Shown: positions 27,101-35,714 of the stretch, piece by piece
Layout of the letters: each line of letters opens with the position of its first letter
How positions within the stretch are numbered: position 1 is the stretch's first letter
Origin: Reclinomonas americana ATCC 50394
Taxonomy: Eukaryota > Jakobida > Jakobea > Jakobida
DNA length: 64,000 nucleotides
Assembly: GCA_048213135.1 (NCBI GenBank)
Contig: PS015009.1
Location: 310,001 to 374,000 of the forward strand
Reading direction: 5' to 3'
Notes under the pieces: model-generated
The model's database searches: none
Told to the model about the DNA's origin: nothing
What the model saw: only the letters and a program-made list of their open reading frames with translations
Translations under genes and position numbers: made by a program

Positions 27101-27478
27101 ATTTTCCTTGAAACGGCGGCTGGCTTCTTTCACCGTGGCAAAGCCTTCGGGCAGTAATTCCAGCAATATCACTTCCAGCTGCTTATCCTTTTCCTTTTTC
27201 AGTTCATCAATCTCTTTATAGATATTGTCGCGGCTGGCCATATCGGATACCGGCAGTTCATCGGCGAGTTGTTTTTTATCGGCGATCTGCTGGTTGATAC
27301 CGGAAAGATGGGCGGCGATGCGTTCCCTGAATTCATTGGTCTTGTTCCTGAGCTGGTCATTGCTCAGTGACTGGTATTGTGCAAAAAACTGGTTGATCTT
27401 TTCCACCTGCGGTGTGATCTTCTTTACGTCCTTCTCACTCTTGCTGCCGCCAAAAAGCCTTGAAATAGTGCCTAGCAT
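24146..27478 (-). CDS. secA: Preprotein translocase ATPase SecA
   Basis: At 1110 residues, this is the ATPase motor that pushes unfolded preproteins through SecYEG. I place the start at 27478 (MLGTISRLFGGSKSEKD); frame continues upstream by 67 codons but reads as non-coding. Visible features are the Walker A motif MATGEGKTLVS, the DEAD-type MVDEVDSVLIDDARTPLIIS block, helicase motifs such as GRGTDIKLGPGV and RVDRQLRGRAGRQGDPG, and the C-terminal zinc motif NDPCPCGSGKKYKACHG. The length, about 200 longer than E. coli SecA, is normal for Bacteroidota. It ends at a terminator at 24084-24111. Confidence 0.98.
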   Translation of the reverse strand: MLGTISRLFGGSKSEKDVKKITPQVEKINQFFAQYQSLSNDQLRNKTNEFRERIAAHLSGINQQIADKKQLADELPVSDMASRDNIYKEIDELKKEKDKQLEVILLELLPEGFATVKEASRRFKENETLESTATELDRQLAAKKDNVIIEGDKAIYKNSWTAAGGTVTWNMVHYDVQLIGGSVLHSGKISEMATGEGKTLVSTLPAYLNALSGEGVHIVTVNDYLARRDSEWNGPLFEFLGLRVDCIDKHEPNSDARRNAYNADITYGTNNEFGFDYLRDNMVHSPEEMVQRKHHFAMVDEVDSVLIDDARTPLIISGPVSHSDNTQQFFDLKPRIEKLVDAQRKAVNQFLIEAKKKIAEGNDDPKDGGLALMRAHRGLPKNSALIKFLSEPGIRVKLQKSENYYLADQQKEMPKVDAGLFFNIDEKNNQVDLTDQGIQLITRSGEDPEFFVLPDIATKLGEIEKSGMDTEEKLHRKESLLNEYSVKAERIHTIQQLLKAYTLFDKDVEYVVMEDAVKIVDEQTGRILDGRRYSDGLHQAIEAKENVKIEASTQTYATVTLQNYFRMYHKLGGMTGTAETEAAEFWSIYKLDVVTIPTNVKVIRKDEQDLVYKTKREKYKAVIDEVEKLRAAGRPSLVGTTSVEVSELLSRMLKQKNIPHNVLNAKQHAREAQVVAEAGLAGAVTIATNMAGRGTDIKLGPGVKEAGGLAIIGTERHESRRVDRQLRGRAGRQGDPGSSSFFVSLEDDLMRMFGSERIASLMDRMGYKEGEVIQHSMITKSIERAQKKVEENNFGTRKRLLEYDDVMNKQRNVVYGKRNHALFGERLALDLDNAFYSVADGLINSFKEGNDHEGFKLAAIVNFGIDTTITAEELDKGQPAELAEKLYNEAVTQYRRKTDAIIQQTLPIIKNIRKEQGNHIENVAVPFTDGKKGIQALANLDKYLATEGRELNDALERSITLALIDDAWKEHLRAMDDLRQSVQTAGYEQKDPLVIYKIEAFAAFKQMDDQVNKDIVSFLCHAQIPVEQTNAGQIKEGREQKTDMSKMRQRKEVFENAGGGEEYLSQENDYIDPSTPIKQEPIRVEKAPGRNDPCPCGSGKKYKACHGKDA

Positions 27479-27832
27479 AACGTTCTTTGTTATTGGGTAT
27501 GTGTATATACGTTTAGTGTTCTGCCTCCCGGCTTCAAATATGGTGCTGGAAAGCCCCCGGAGCCAAATTGACAGGGGCAGCGAAGTTACTAAATGTTTGC
27601 CGTATGGGATTGTGAAGGTTTTGATAAGGACTTTGTGCCGGGAGGGCGTTAAATGCGTAAAAAAGAAACCGGTAGCCACCGGACCTGGGGGTCAGTTTCC
27701 TGTCCTGCGGCTAAAAAGGCAGTTGATGGAAAAATCCGACTAACTTTTTGCCAGACATGAGTAAAAAATAAAATCTGTTCCGGGTAAACAATCTGGTTTT
27801 CAGCTTGTTTCGTATTTGTATAAAACAGCTTT
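27479..27832. other. Divergent intergenic region, secA to 27833
   Basis: These 354 bases hold a candidate secA promoter (27535-27567) and otherwise no recognised element. The open frame that continues the SecA frame here has no homology to the SecA N-terminus. Confidence 0.5.
27535..27567 (-). promoter_or_regulatory. Candidate secA promoter
   Basis: On the minus strand TTTG (complement of 27564-27567) is followed after 21 bases by CATATTTG (complement of 27535-27542), one mismatch from TANNTTTG. It lies about 57 bases before the chosen secA start, which supports that start. Confidence 0.4.
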
Positions 27833-28432
27833 ATGAAGAATATGCTCCTCCTGATCGTATTGGGTCTTACAACTTTAACATCGGCTGCCCAGCAGAACAG
27901 CGATGCCCTGTACCGTTTCGAAAAACAACGGGTTCAGTATACAAAGAACGCCATGCTGATACTGGGCGGATGGTCGGCCGTGAACCTTACGGTGAGCGCT
28001 TTTGCCACCAAAACGCATAACCGGGAGATGCGGTATTTTCACCAGATGAACGTGATGTGGAACAGCATCAACCTGGGGTTCGCGGCCATGGGATACTGGG
28101 GCGCCGGGAAAGAAAATATCAAAAATCCTACGCTGCGGAGTGTACTTAAGCACCAGAACGGTTCTGAAAAGACATTCCTGTTTAATGCAGGACTGGATTG
28201 CGCCTATATCGCCACCGGTCTTTACCTCACCGAAAGAAGCAAGAGCCGGGTTGACCCCGCCAAACTGAAAGGTTATGGCAATGCCATTATGTTCCAGGGC
28301 GGCTTCCTGCTGCTGTTCGACGGGGTGAATTATTTCATTCATAACCGGCATGGGAAGAAACTCAATGCCATGCTGGACAAGGTGGAATTATCAGGAGGCC
28401 CCGGTCAGTTGTCCCTGGTATGCAGGTTATAA
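27833..28432 (+). CDS. Conserved Bacteroidota membrane protein, function unknown
   Basis: This 199-residue protein has a signal peptide or first helix (MKNMLLLIVLGLTTLTSAAQ) and three further hydrophobic stretches (about residues 40-58, 72-92 and 140-180). The block REMRYFHQMNVMWNSINLGFAA recalls a widespread, uncharacterised Bacteroidota family (DUF6992-like), though I cannot be sure of the name. The gene stands alone and ends at a terminator at 28459-28484. No function is suggested by its neighbours. Confidence 0.65.
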   Translation: MKNMLLLIVLGLTTLTSAAQQNSDALYRFEKQRVQYTKNAMLILGGWSAVNLTVSAFATKTHNREMRYFHQMNVMWNSINLGFAAMGYWGAGKENIKNPTLRSVLKHQNGSEKTFLFNAGLDCAYIATGLYLTERSKSRVDPAKLKGYGNAIMFQGGFLLLFDGVNYFIHNRHGKKLNAMLDKVELSGGPGQLSLVCRL

Positions 28433-28458
28433 TAGTTTTTATGCGTTTAGTGATACAG

Positions 28459-28484
28459 GCGTTACCGAGAGGTGACGCTTTTTT
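28459..28484 (+). terminator. Intrinsic terminator
   Basis: GCGTTACC (28459-28466) pairs with GGTGACGC (28471-28478) with one G:T pair, a GAGA loop, then six T. Confidence 0.75.
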
Positions 28485-28691
28485 ATTGCCGTTAATTATG
28501 ACAGTACCCAGACAATAACAGGGGTATTTATCCCTCAGTGAAGGGTTATTTACCCGTTGTTCAAAAAAACCTTAGTCGATAACTTGCCGCTACCAGTTTC
28601 TTAAGAAACCAACCAGACTAACGACAGCTGCTATCCTGGAAAACCTGCCTTATCCTTTGCACGTTATTTCTTAACCCCAGAACTACCAATT

Positions 28692-30629
28692 ATGAACTGC
28701 TCACTCCCACGGCTTTTCAAAAGCTCCTGCCTGTTATTATTCCTTTGGATGATACCGGCTTCGCTTTTTTCACAGAATTTTACTCCGGTCACCGTAACCG
28801 GCTTTAATCATGATGTGGTTGCGGAGACCGGCACCAGCGCCCTTACCACCACTACCATTGCGCTGGACGGCCCCGCCGCTTCCAACAAGGTTATTTACTC
28901 CACCGCTTTCAAAATTGCCAATAACGTGGAAGGAGGAGGTATTCCCGACAATGGCCTGATCAGCGATGCAACCGGCAACAGTTACCAGCTGACCTCCTAT
29001 TCCGGCAGTAATGCCCTGCTCCTGCAACGTACTCAGGTAGGTGAACTTACGCTGGCAGCCCCGGCGCAGTTCAGCGGTGTACGTGTACTCGCCTTTGCCA
29101 CCGAAGGCGTGGCACTGGTGAACGTGGTACTGGTTTTTGCAGACGGTTCCACCACCAATGCGCTAACCAATTATTCGCTGAACGACTGGTTCAATGCCAC
29201 AACCAACCTGGTCACCTCGGGTTTTGGAAGATGTACCCGCACCACACCCGTGACGGGCTTCGGTGATTATCCGTCGAACCCCAGGATGTATTATATAGAT
29301 ATTCCCCTTTCCTGTGCCGACAGGCAGAAACAATTGCAGAAAGTGCGTTTTACCAATGTGACAACAGCGGGCAATAATGCGCCGTTCCCCAACGCGGTTT
29401 TTATGGCGGTATCGGGCCGGTCATTCACACAAAGTGTAACCCCATCTGTAACCAATGCCACCTGCAACACCACGGGCAGTGTAACCCTTACCGTTAGTGG
29501 TTCTTCCGGTCCGTACAGTATCAGTTGGAATACGCTGCCCCCGCAAACCGGTCCAACTGCCACCGGGCTTGCACCCGGCAACTATACCGCTACCATCACT
29601 GATGCCTCATCGTGCACGTCCACTTACCCGGTAACCATCACGCAGCAAAACAACCTGTCATTAACCATGAGCGAAGGAACCACCATTTGTCCCGGAGCCT
29701 CCGCCAGTCCGAATACAAACAGCAATGCTACGGGTTACAGCTGGACGCCCACAACCGGCGTTAGTAATCCCACCATTGCCAACCCCGTGTTCACACCCGC
29801 GCAAACCACCACATACACACTTACCGCAACGCTGGGTACCTGCACGGTTACCCGCAGTTTTGTGGTAACTGTAGCCGCTTCGCTTATCCTGTCTGCCAGG
29901 GCTGATACCACCATTTGCAACGGCTCTTCCTTCAGTCCGAATATCAGTAATACCGGGCAAACGCAGGGTACCACCTACAGCTGGACACCCACAACAGGGG
30001 TCAGCAATCCGTCGGCATTGAACCCGGTATTGTCGCCAACAACCACCACCACTTACACGCTTACCGCCACCAATGGTCCCTGCAGCGCCACCCGCAGTTT
30101 TAAAGTGAACGTAGCTTCTGTTCCCACCATTAATGCCGGTTTGGACGCCACCATCCTCATCAACAGGCCCAGCGTGCAACTCAACGGTACCGGCTCACCC
30201 GGAACTTACCTGTGGACGCCAGCAACAGGGCTGAGTGCTACCAACATATTGAACCCTGTGGCTTCGCCTGTGCAAACCACCACGTATACGCTGAAAGTAA
30301 CAACAGCCGATGGTTGCACCGCCACAGACGATGTGATCGTAACCGTGATCAGCTCCTGCCTCACCCCCATGGAAGCCTTTACCCCTAACGGAGACGGGTA
30401 TAACGACCTGTGGTATGTAACATCGGGCAATTGCGCCAAACAGGTGAAAGCGCTGGTGTACAACAGGTACGGATCGAAAGTGTTTGAATCGATGGATTAC
30501 CACAACAACTGGGACGGCAGTTACAAAAACAAACCGGTAGCCGACGGCACTTATTATTATGTGATCACGTACTACCTGCAGGATGGTACACAGTACACCG
30601 CCAAAGGCAATGTGACCATACTGAGGTAA
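28692..30629 (+). CDS. SprB-like surface protein with gliding-motility (type B) C-terminus
   Basis: This 645-residue secreted protein has a signal peptide (about residues 1-28) and an N-terminal beta-rich region (to about 240). A SprB-type repeat follows (SVTNATCNTTGSVTLTVSG to LAPGNYTATITDASSC, about 253-315). Three related Ig-like repeats come next, each with an YSWTPTTGVSNP or LWTPATGLSATN core and a TTTYTLTAT end (about 325-550). The C-terminus is a CHU_C/type B T9SS sorting domain (MEAFTPNGDGYNDLW to ADGTYYYVITY). The T9SS would export it, and the adjacent PorP/SprF protein is the likely dedicated partner for the type B signal. A role in adhesion or motility is inferred. Confidence 0.88.
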   Translation: MNCSLPRLFKSSCLLLFLWMIPASLFSQNFTPVTVTGFNHDVVAETGTSALTTTTIALDGPAASNKVIYSTAFKIANNVEGGGIPDNGLISDATGNSYQLTSYSGSNALLLQRTQVGELTLAAPAQFSGVRVLAFATEGVALVNVVLVFADGSTTNALTNYSLNDWFNATTNLVTSGFGRCTRTTPVTGFGDYPSNPRMYYIDIPLSCADRQKQLQKVRFTNVTTAGNNAPFPNAVFMAVSGRSFTQSVTPSVTNATCNTTGSVTLTVSGSSGPYSISWNTLPPQTGPTATGLAPGNYTATITDASSCTSTYPVTITQQNNLSLTMSEGTTICPGASASPNTNSNATGYSWTPTTGVSNPTIANPVFTPAQTTTYTLTATLGTCTVTRSFVVTVAASLILSARADTTICNGSSFSPNISNTGQTQGTTYSWTPTTGVSNPSALNPVLSPTTTTTYTLTATNGPCSATRSFKVNVASVPTINAGLDATILINRPSVQLNGTGSPGTYLWTPATGLSATNILNPVASPVQTTTYTLKVTTADGCTATDDVIVTVISSCLTPMEAFTPNGDGYNDLWYVTSGNCAKQVKALVYNRYGSKVFESMDYHNNWDGSYKNKPVADGTYYYVITYYLQDGTQYTAKGNVTILR

Positions 30630-30659
30630 GGTATTGTTTCACTATTTAAACTGAAAAAA

Positions 30660-31571
30660 ATGAAAACGTTTTCTTTAAAAATATATACCGTTATTCTTTT
30701 CACGGCTGCCTGCGCCGCGGCAAATGCCCAGCAGATCTATAAGATAAGCCAGTATATGGAAAGAAGTTTTATACACAACCCCGCCGCGGCCGGCGCCAAC
30801 AACTGCACCACCATCGGCGCCACTTACCGCACGCAGTGGTCGGGCATCAGCGGTGCGCCCAAGACCGTGCTGGCTTACGGCGACACTTATTTTTCATCGA
30901 TGCATGCCGGCGCCGGCATTGTCGTGTACAGTGACAAGACCGGCCCCACCAGCCGTACCGGGGGCGAACTGAACATTTCGTACAGCATCAAACTGGATGG
31001 TGATGAAAAAAGACTGATGTTCGGCATCGGTGGTGAGATCATACAATATAAAGTGGATAAAGGAAAGATCGCATCTTCCATTCCCGATGATCCTCTGCTG
31101 GCCTCTGGTGGCACCGCTACCAAGGGCGATGCCTCGGCAGGTGTATATTACCGGTCGCCCACATTCAATATCGGTGCGTCGGTTAAACAGCTGATACAAT
31201 CCAAACTCAACTTCATCGCCAACGGCACCAATATCGACGGCAGGCTGTACCGCCAGTATTTCCTGGTAACGAGCTATAATTTGCGTACAGACGAATCGAA
31301 TGTGCTGATTCCTCATTTCGAGCTGCGTTACCAGCCCAATGCCCCTGTTGATTTTGAAGGCGGCGTGCTGCTGCAGCATAAAGACTTTATTCATTTTGGC
31401 GTAAGCGCCCATTACAAACAGAGTTATACCTTATTCCTGGGATTGAAACTGGCGCATAAACTCCTCATTGGTTATGCTTATGACAATTATAAAACACCGG
31501 TAAGCGATTTCGACGATGGACATGGTGCACACGAAATCACCCTGCGTTACTTTTTTACAAAGAAAAAATAA
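30660..31571 (+). CDS. PorP/SprF family type IX secretion membrane protein
   Basis: A 303-residue outer-membrane protein of the PorP/SprF family, with a signal peptide (residues 1-22, ANAQQ) and an N-terminal block ISQYMERSFIHNPAAAGANNC diagnostic of the family. The rest is beta-barrel with a terminal aromatic strand (EITLRYFFTKKK). In Flavobacterium johnsoniae, SprF is needed for surface display of SprB, and similar pairs serve other type B cargo. Here it follows its likely cargo gene by 30 bases and ends at a terminator, making a two-gene unit. Confidence 0.95.
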   Translation: MKTFSLKIYTVILFTAACAAANAQQIYKISQYMERSFIHNPAAAGANNCTTIGATYRTQWSGISGAPKTVLAYGDTYFSSMHAGAGIVVYSDKTGPTSRTGGELNISYSIKLDGDEKRLMFGIGGEIIQYKVDKGKIASSIPDDPLLASGGTATKGDASAGVYYRSPTFNIGASVKQLIQSKLNFIANGTNIDGRLYRQYFLVTSYNLRTDESNVLIPHFELRYQPNAPVDFEGGVLLQHKDFIHFGVSAHYKQSYTLFLGLKLAHKLLIGYAYDNYKTPVSDFDDGHGAHEITLRYFFTKKK

Positions 31572-31591
31572 GCCTGCATCTGCTTATTTGG

Positions 31592-31618
31592 GGCCGGTAT
31601 ACTGTACCGGCCTTTTTT
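31592..31618 (+). terminator. Intrinsic terminator of the SprB-like/PorP unit
   Basis: GGCCGGTA (31592-31599) pairs with TACCGGCC (31605-31612), followed by six T. Confidence 0.85.
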
Positions 31619-31849
31619 GTGCCCGCAGAACCATGCAGCCGGATTTTTTAACGCATTCTTCACAATTGTATTTTCATCGGTTCAGGACATTTGATCGTAG
31701 ATATTTTGTGCCTGCTGGTCGTGTACAATACCACCCTGCTGTTCTGTTATACAGCTGTACCCTGCTGCCACTTATAAAAAAATGCGGCGGGGTAATGCAA
31801 TCCGGGTTATTTTTACACGAATATTTTCGTATTTCAATAACTGTTTCAT

Positions 31850-34678
31850 ATGAGAAAAACGCTTGCCGTTCTTTTTTTGACTTTCTCCGCACTTATGTCC
31901 AAAGCCCAGGTAAAGGGCGTTGTGGTGGATTCGGCTGATAAAAAGCCAATCGACAAAGCTGTGATCGCCCTGGTGGTAAAAGCCAATCCAACCGATACCG
32001 CGTATTCCTTTACAGATGAAAAAGGACAGTTCCGTTTTGAAATGGTGCCTTCCACCCCGTTTACGGTTATTATTTCCAACCTGGGATTCAGGCCTGTGGC
32101 CAAGTTTGTGAACGTGAGCAAAGCGGAAAAGACCATTGACATAGGTAATGTAATCCTCGCCAGCCAGGGCAAACTGCTCGATGAAGTGGTGGTAACCGCC
32201 GCCCCCATTATAGTAAAAGAAGACACCATTGAATACAATGCCGCCTCTTTTAAAGTAAAGGAAGGCGCCGTGGTGGAAGACCTGCTGAAGAAACTGCCCG
32301 GTGTTACCGTAGATAAAGATGGTAATATAACAGCGCAGGGTAAATCCGTATCGAGGGTAAAAGTGAATGGTAAGGATTTTTTTGGCGGTGATGTAAAGAC
32401 TGCCACCAAAGAACTGCCCGCTAACATTGTTGACAAGATACAGGTGATCGATGATTACGGCGACCAGGCCACTGTTAGCGGTATTAAAGATGGCGACCCC
32501 GATAAAGTGATCAATATCCAGATCAAGAAAGACAAGAATAAAGGCTTCTTTGGCAGGGTGACTGCCGGGGCGGGAACCGAAGGCCGTTACCAGGCTTCTT
32601 TCAATGGTAACTATTTCAACAATAACCGGCAGATATCCGTAGTGGCCAACAGCAACAATACCAACACTTCTCTGTTCAATTTCAGCGGGGGCGGCAACCG
32701 GGGCGCTACCAGCCTGATGCGCAGTGGTATGAGCGTGATGAGCGATATGGGCGGCATGAACCAGATGAGCCAGAATGCCGGCAACTTCAGCGGTGGTAAC
32801 AACAGCGGTATATCCACCAGTACCTCCACCGGCTTTAACTACCGCGACCAGTGGGGCAAAAAAGTAAGCGTGTATGGCAGCTACTCCTACAGCCGCAACA
32901 ACAACGAACAACTGCAATATTCATCTTCGCAGAATTTTTACGACACCAGCAGTTTTGTCAATAACTCGGATCAGAACAACAGGAAGATCAGCAACTCGCA
33001 TCGTTTTACTTTTAACCTCGAATACCAGGTCGACTCTTTCAATTACCTGAAAGTAAGTCCCAGCGTGAACTATACCGGTTCCGATGCCAACAACTACAAT
33101 ATTTTCGACTATACGCAAACGGGTGGTTCCAAAACCAGCGATGGTAGTACCCGCAACATCAACTCATCCGATGCCCCCAACATCAGCGCCAATATCCTGT
33201 ACAACCACCGGTTCAGGAAAAGAGGCAGGAATTTTTCGGCCAGCATCAACCTCGGCACCTCCGAAAGTAATTCCACGCAGGACATTACCAACCTGAATTA
33301 CCGGTATACCGGCCCTTTCCCGGGCCCCAACAATACCTTCCAGTATATTGACCAGGAAAATGATAACCGCAATTATGGTTTCCGTTTTACCTATTCAGAA
33401 CCGTTGTCGAAAAAGAGGAGCCTCGATTTCAGTTATTCGCACAACCACAGTTATGGCCGCAACAACAAGCAGACCTTCAATGTGGATTCCGCCACAAAAG
33501 TGAAAACGCTGAACAATTTCCTGACCAATGACTATGAGAATGATTTTTACAATAACCGCATTGGTATATCCATGCGCACCACCACTAAAAAGTACAACTA
33601 TACACTGGGTGTGAGTGTGCAGCCGGTAGACCTGCAGGGCAATTCTATTACCAAGGACAGTGCCTACAAGCCCATCCGCAGGGCGAATGTATTCCCCATT
33701 GCCCGCCTGGTATATAATTTCAGCCGTACCAAATCGCTCAACTTCAATTATACCGGAGATGCCACGCAGCCCAGTTTCAGCCAGCTGCAACCCGTGCAGG
33801 ACTTCAGCGATCCGCAAAATGCCAAGGCCGGAAACCCCGGACTGAGGCCTTCCGTAACGCATAACCTCAACTTCTCTTACAATAATTTCAACATCATCAG
33901 CGGTAAAGTGCTGTTCTCCAATCTTACCTTCAGCACCACCCGCAACAAGATCGTGTATAACACCATTAACCGTGGCGGCGGCTCACAACTGAGCATCCCT
34001 GAAAATGTGAACGGCTATTACAATGTACTCGGTTTTTACGCCTACTCCCGTCCGTACAAGAACAGGAAATATGTGCTTACACTGAACGGAACGGCCAATT
34101 ACAATCACAACATCAGCCTGATCGACAGCAGCCGCATTATTGGCCGCAACTGGATCGTGAACCAGGGCTTTACCTTTGAATTCAATTACAAAGACTGGCT
34201 GGAACTGGGCGCCGGCATCAGCTACGGACTGAATGACGTGAACTATAAAAAACCGACCGGCAAAAGCATCTCTACGCTGCAAAACTCCTCCAGCAACAAC
34301 TGGACCTTCAGCCACAACATCAATATCAATTTTACCAAAACCCTCGCGCTTAAATACGATATCGACTATACCATCAACAATGGCCTGTCCAGCGCCGTAA
34401 GCCGCAACCTGGTGATCATGAATGCCTCGCTGGAGCAGCAGTTGTTCAAGAAAAGGAACGGCATCATCCGCCTGGCGGCCTATGACCTGTTCAAGCAGAA
34501 CAGCAATATCAGCCGGAGCGTGACCGCCAACCAGATCATCGACAGCCGCACCAACCGGCTTACCCGGTACTTCCTGCTGAGCTTTACCTATCGTTTACAG
34601 CGGTTTGCAGGCCAGTCCACCACCCCGGCGGGCCCCGGCAATATGCGTATGATGGGCGCCCCGCGGATGGGGTTCTAA
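31850..34678 (+). CDS. TonB-dependent outer-membrane beta-barrel protein
   Basis: This 942-residue outer-membrane protein has a signal peptide (residues 1-20, MSKAQ) and a carboxypeptidase-like regulatory domain (about 21-105). A plug-like domain follows (about 115-215, with VVEDLLKKLPGVTVDKDG and VKVNGKDFFGGD). The long C-terminal barrel is of the OMP_b-brl_3 type. A Gly/Asn/Met-rich loop lies at about residues 275-325. No SusD-like partner gene is adjacent, so this is unlikely to be part of a polysaccharide-utilisation locus. The ligand is unknown. Confidence 0.9.
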   Translation: MRKTLAVLFLTFSALMSKAQVKGVVVDSADKKPIDKAVIALVVKANPTDTAYSFTDEKGQFRFEMVPSTPFTVIISNLGFRPVAKFVNVSKAEKTIDIGNVILASQGKLLDEVVVTAAPIIVKEDTIEYNAASFKVKEGAVVEDLLKKLPGVTVDKDGNITAQGKSVSRVKVNGKDFFGGDVKTATKELPANIVDKIQVIDDYGDQATVSGIKDGDPDKVINIQIKKDKNKGFFGRVTAGAGTEGRYQASFNGNYFNNNRQISVVANSNNTNTSLFNFSGGGNRGATSLMRSGMSVMSDMGGMNQMSQNAGNFSGGNNSGISTSTSTGFNYRDQWGKKVSVYGSYSYSRNNNEQLQYSSSQNFYDTSSFVNNSDQNNRKISNSHRFTFNLEYQVDSFNYLKVSPSVNYTGSDANNYNIFDYTQTGGSKTSDGSTRNINSSDAPNISANILYNHRFRKRGRNFSASINLGTSESNSTQDITNLNYRYTGPFPGPNNTFQYIDQENDNRNYGFRFTYSEPLSKKRSLDFSYSHNHSYGRNNKQTFNVDSATKVKTLNNFLTNDYENDFYNNRIGISMRTTTKKYNYTLGVSVQPVDLQGNSITKDSAYKPIRRANVFPIARLVYNFSRTKSLNFNYTGDATQPSFSQLQPVQDFSDPQNAKAGNPGLRPSVTHNLNFSYNNFNIISGKVLFSNLTFSTTRNKIVYNTINRGGGSQLSIPENVNGYYNVLGFYAYSRPYKNRKYVLTLNGTANYNHNISLIDSSRIIGRNWIVNQGFTFEFNYKDWLELGAGISYGLNDVNYKKPTGKSISTLQNSSSNNWTFSHNININFTKTLALKYDIDYTINNGLSSAVSRNLVIMNASLEQQLFKKRNGIIRLAAYDLFKQNSNISRSVTANQIIDSRTNRLTRYFLLSFTYRLQRFAGQSTTPAGPGNMRMMGAPRMGF

Positions 34679-34710
34679 ACTGGGAAAGACGTTAATAAAA
34701 ATAGGGTTCA

Positions 34711-34734
34711 AGGGGTGTTTTACACCCCTTTTTT
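34711..34734 (+). terminator. Terminator of the TonB-dependent barrel gene
   Basis: AGGGGTGT (34711-34718) pairs with ACACCCCT (34722-34729), loop TTT, followed by T-run to 34734. It is immediately followed by the atpG -7 element. Confidence 0.85.
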
Positions 34735-34736
34735 AT

Positions 34737-34744
34737 TACCTTTG
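34737..34744 (+). promoter_or_regulatory. -7 promoter element of atpG
   Basis: TACCTTTG matches TANNTTTG and lies 52 bases before the atpG ATG, directly behind the previous terminator. The -33 region is occupied by the terminator stem and has no exact TTTG. Confidence 0.55.
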
Positions 34745-34796
34745 CCCCCCGAAAAGCCCTTTTGGGATAAAACAAACCTATCAATATTCATATACT

Positions 34797-35678
34797 ATGA
34801 GTGGTGCATTAAAAGAGGTTCGTAACCGGATCAAGAGCGTTCAGGGTACACAACAGATCACCAAGGCCATGAAAATGGTGAGTGCGGCCAAACTGCGCCG
34901 TGCACAGGATGCCATTACACAAATGCGCCCCTACGCCCAGAAACTGCAGGAAATGCTGAGCAATATTGTAAGCAACAGCGAAGGTGGTGTTAATACCCCC
35001 CTGGCAGTGGAAAGGCCCGTGGAAAAAGTGATGGTGATTGTAGTGACCAGCGACAGGGGACTTTGCGGCGGTTACAACAGTAACCTCATTAAACTGACCA
35101 AACAACTCATTAACGAAAAATACGCCGCCCAGAAAGCCAAAGGCAATGTACAGGTACTGCCCATCGGTAAAAAAGGGTACGAGCATTTCACCAAGAATAA
35201 TTTCAAGACCGTAAACCAGTTCTGGGATATTTTCACGGGGCTGAGTTTTGATAAAGTACAGGCAGCCGCCAAATACGCCATGGAAGCCTTCTCTAACAAA
35301 GAGGTAGACGCCGTGGAACTGGTGTACAGCGAATTTAAGAATGCCGCCACCCAGCGTTTTGTAACAGAGCAGTTCCTGCCTGTACAAAAAGTAGAGAAAG
35401 CCGCGGGACAAAAGAATGCCGATTTCATATTTGAACCGGGCAAAGACGTGCTCATTGCCGAGCTGATGCCCAAGATCCTCAATACACAACTTTTTAAGGC
35501 CACGCTTGATGCCAATGCCAGCGAACATGGCGCCCGTATGACTGCCATGGATAAGGCGAGCGACAATGCCAATGAACTGCTGAAACAACTGAAGATCAGT
35601 TACAACAGGGCAAGGCAGGCCGCGATCACGACCGAACTGACCGAGATCGTGAGTGGCGCCGCGGCATTGCAGGGATAA
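34797..35678 (+). CDS. atpG: ATP synthase F1 gamma subunit
   Basis: At 293 residues, this is the rotating central stalk of F1. The N-terminal helix LKEVRNRIKSVQGTQQITKAMKMVSAAKL is diagnostic, as are VTSDRGLCGGYNSNLIK (about residues 80-96) and the C-terminal helix ASDNANELLKQLKISYNRARQAAITTELTEIVSGA. The length is near the family norm. The other F1Fo genes are not next to it downstream, and upstream is an unrelated receptor, so it is transcribed apart from any atpAH genes in this window. Confidence 0.98.
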   Translation: MSGALKEVRNRIKSVQGTQQITKAMKMVSAAKLRRAQDAITQMRPYAQKLQEMLSNIVSNSEGGVNTPLAVERPVEKVMVIVVTSDRGLCGGYNSNLIKLTKQLINEKYAAQKAKGNVQVLPIGKKGYEHFTKNNFKTVNQFWDIFTGLSFDKVQAAAKYAMEAFSNKEVDAVELVYSEFKNAATQRFVTEQFLPVQKVEKAAGQKNADFIFEPGKDVLIAELMPKILNTQLFKATLDANASEHGARMTAMDKASDNANELLKQLKISYNRARQAAITTELTEIVSGAAALQG

Positions 35679-35714
35679 TACAGGCCCGCAGGTATCAACA
35701 GCTTAACCAACATC

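Noticed and set aside
27479-27679. N-terminal extension of SecA
   Set aside because: The 67 codons upstream of MLGTISRL have no SecA homology, and a promoter-like pair at 27535-27567 lies within them.
31772-32917. Long minus-strand frame (381 codons) opposite the TonB-dependent barrel gene
   Set aside because: It lies wholly within a well-supported gene on the other strand and has no recognisable protein family; its composition is that of an antisense shadow.
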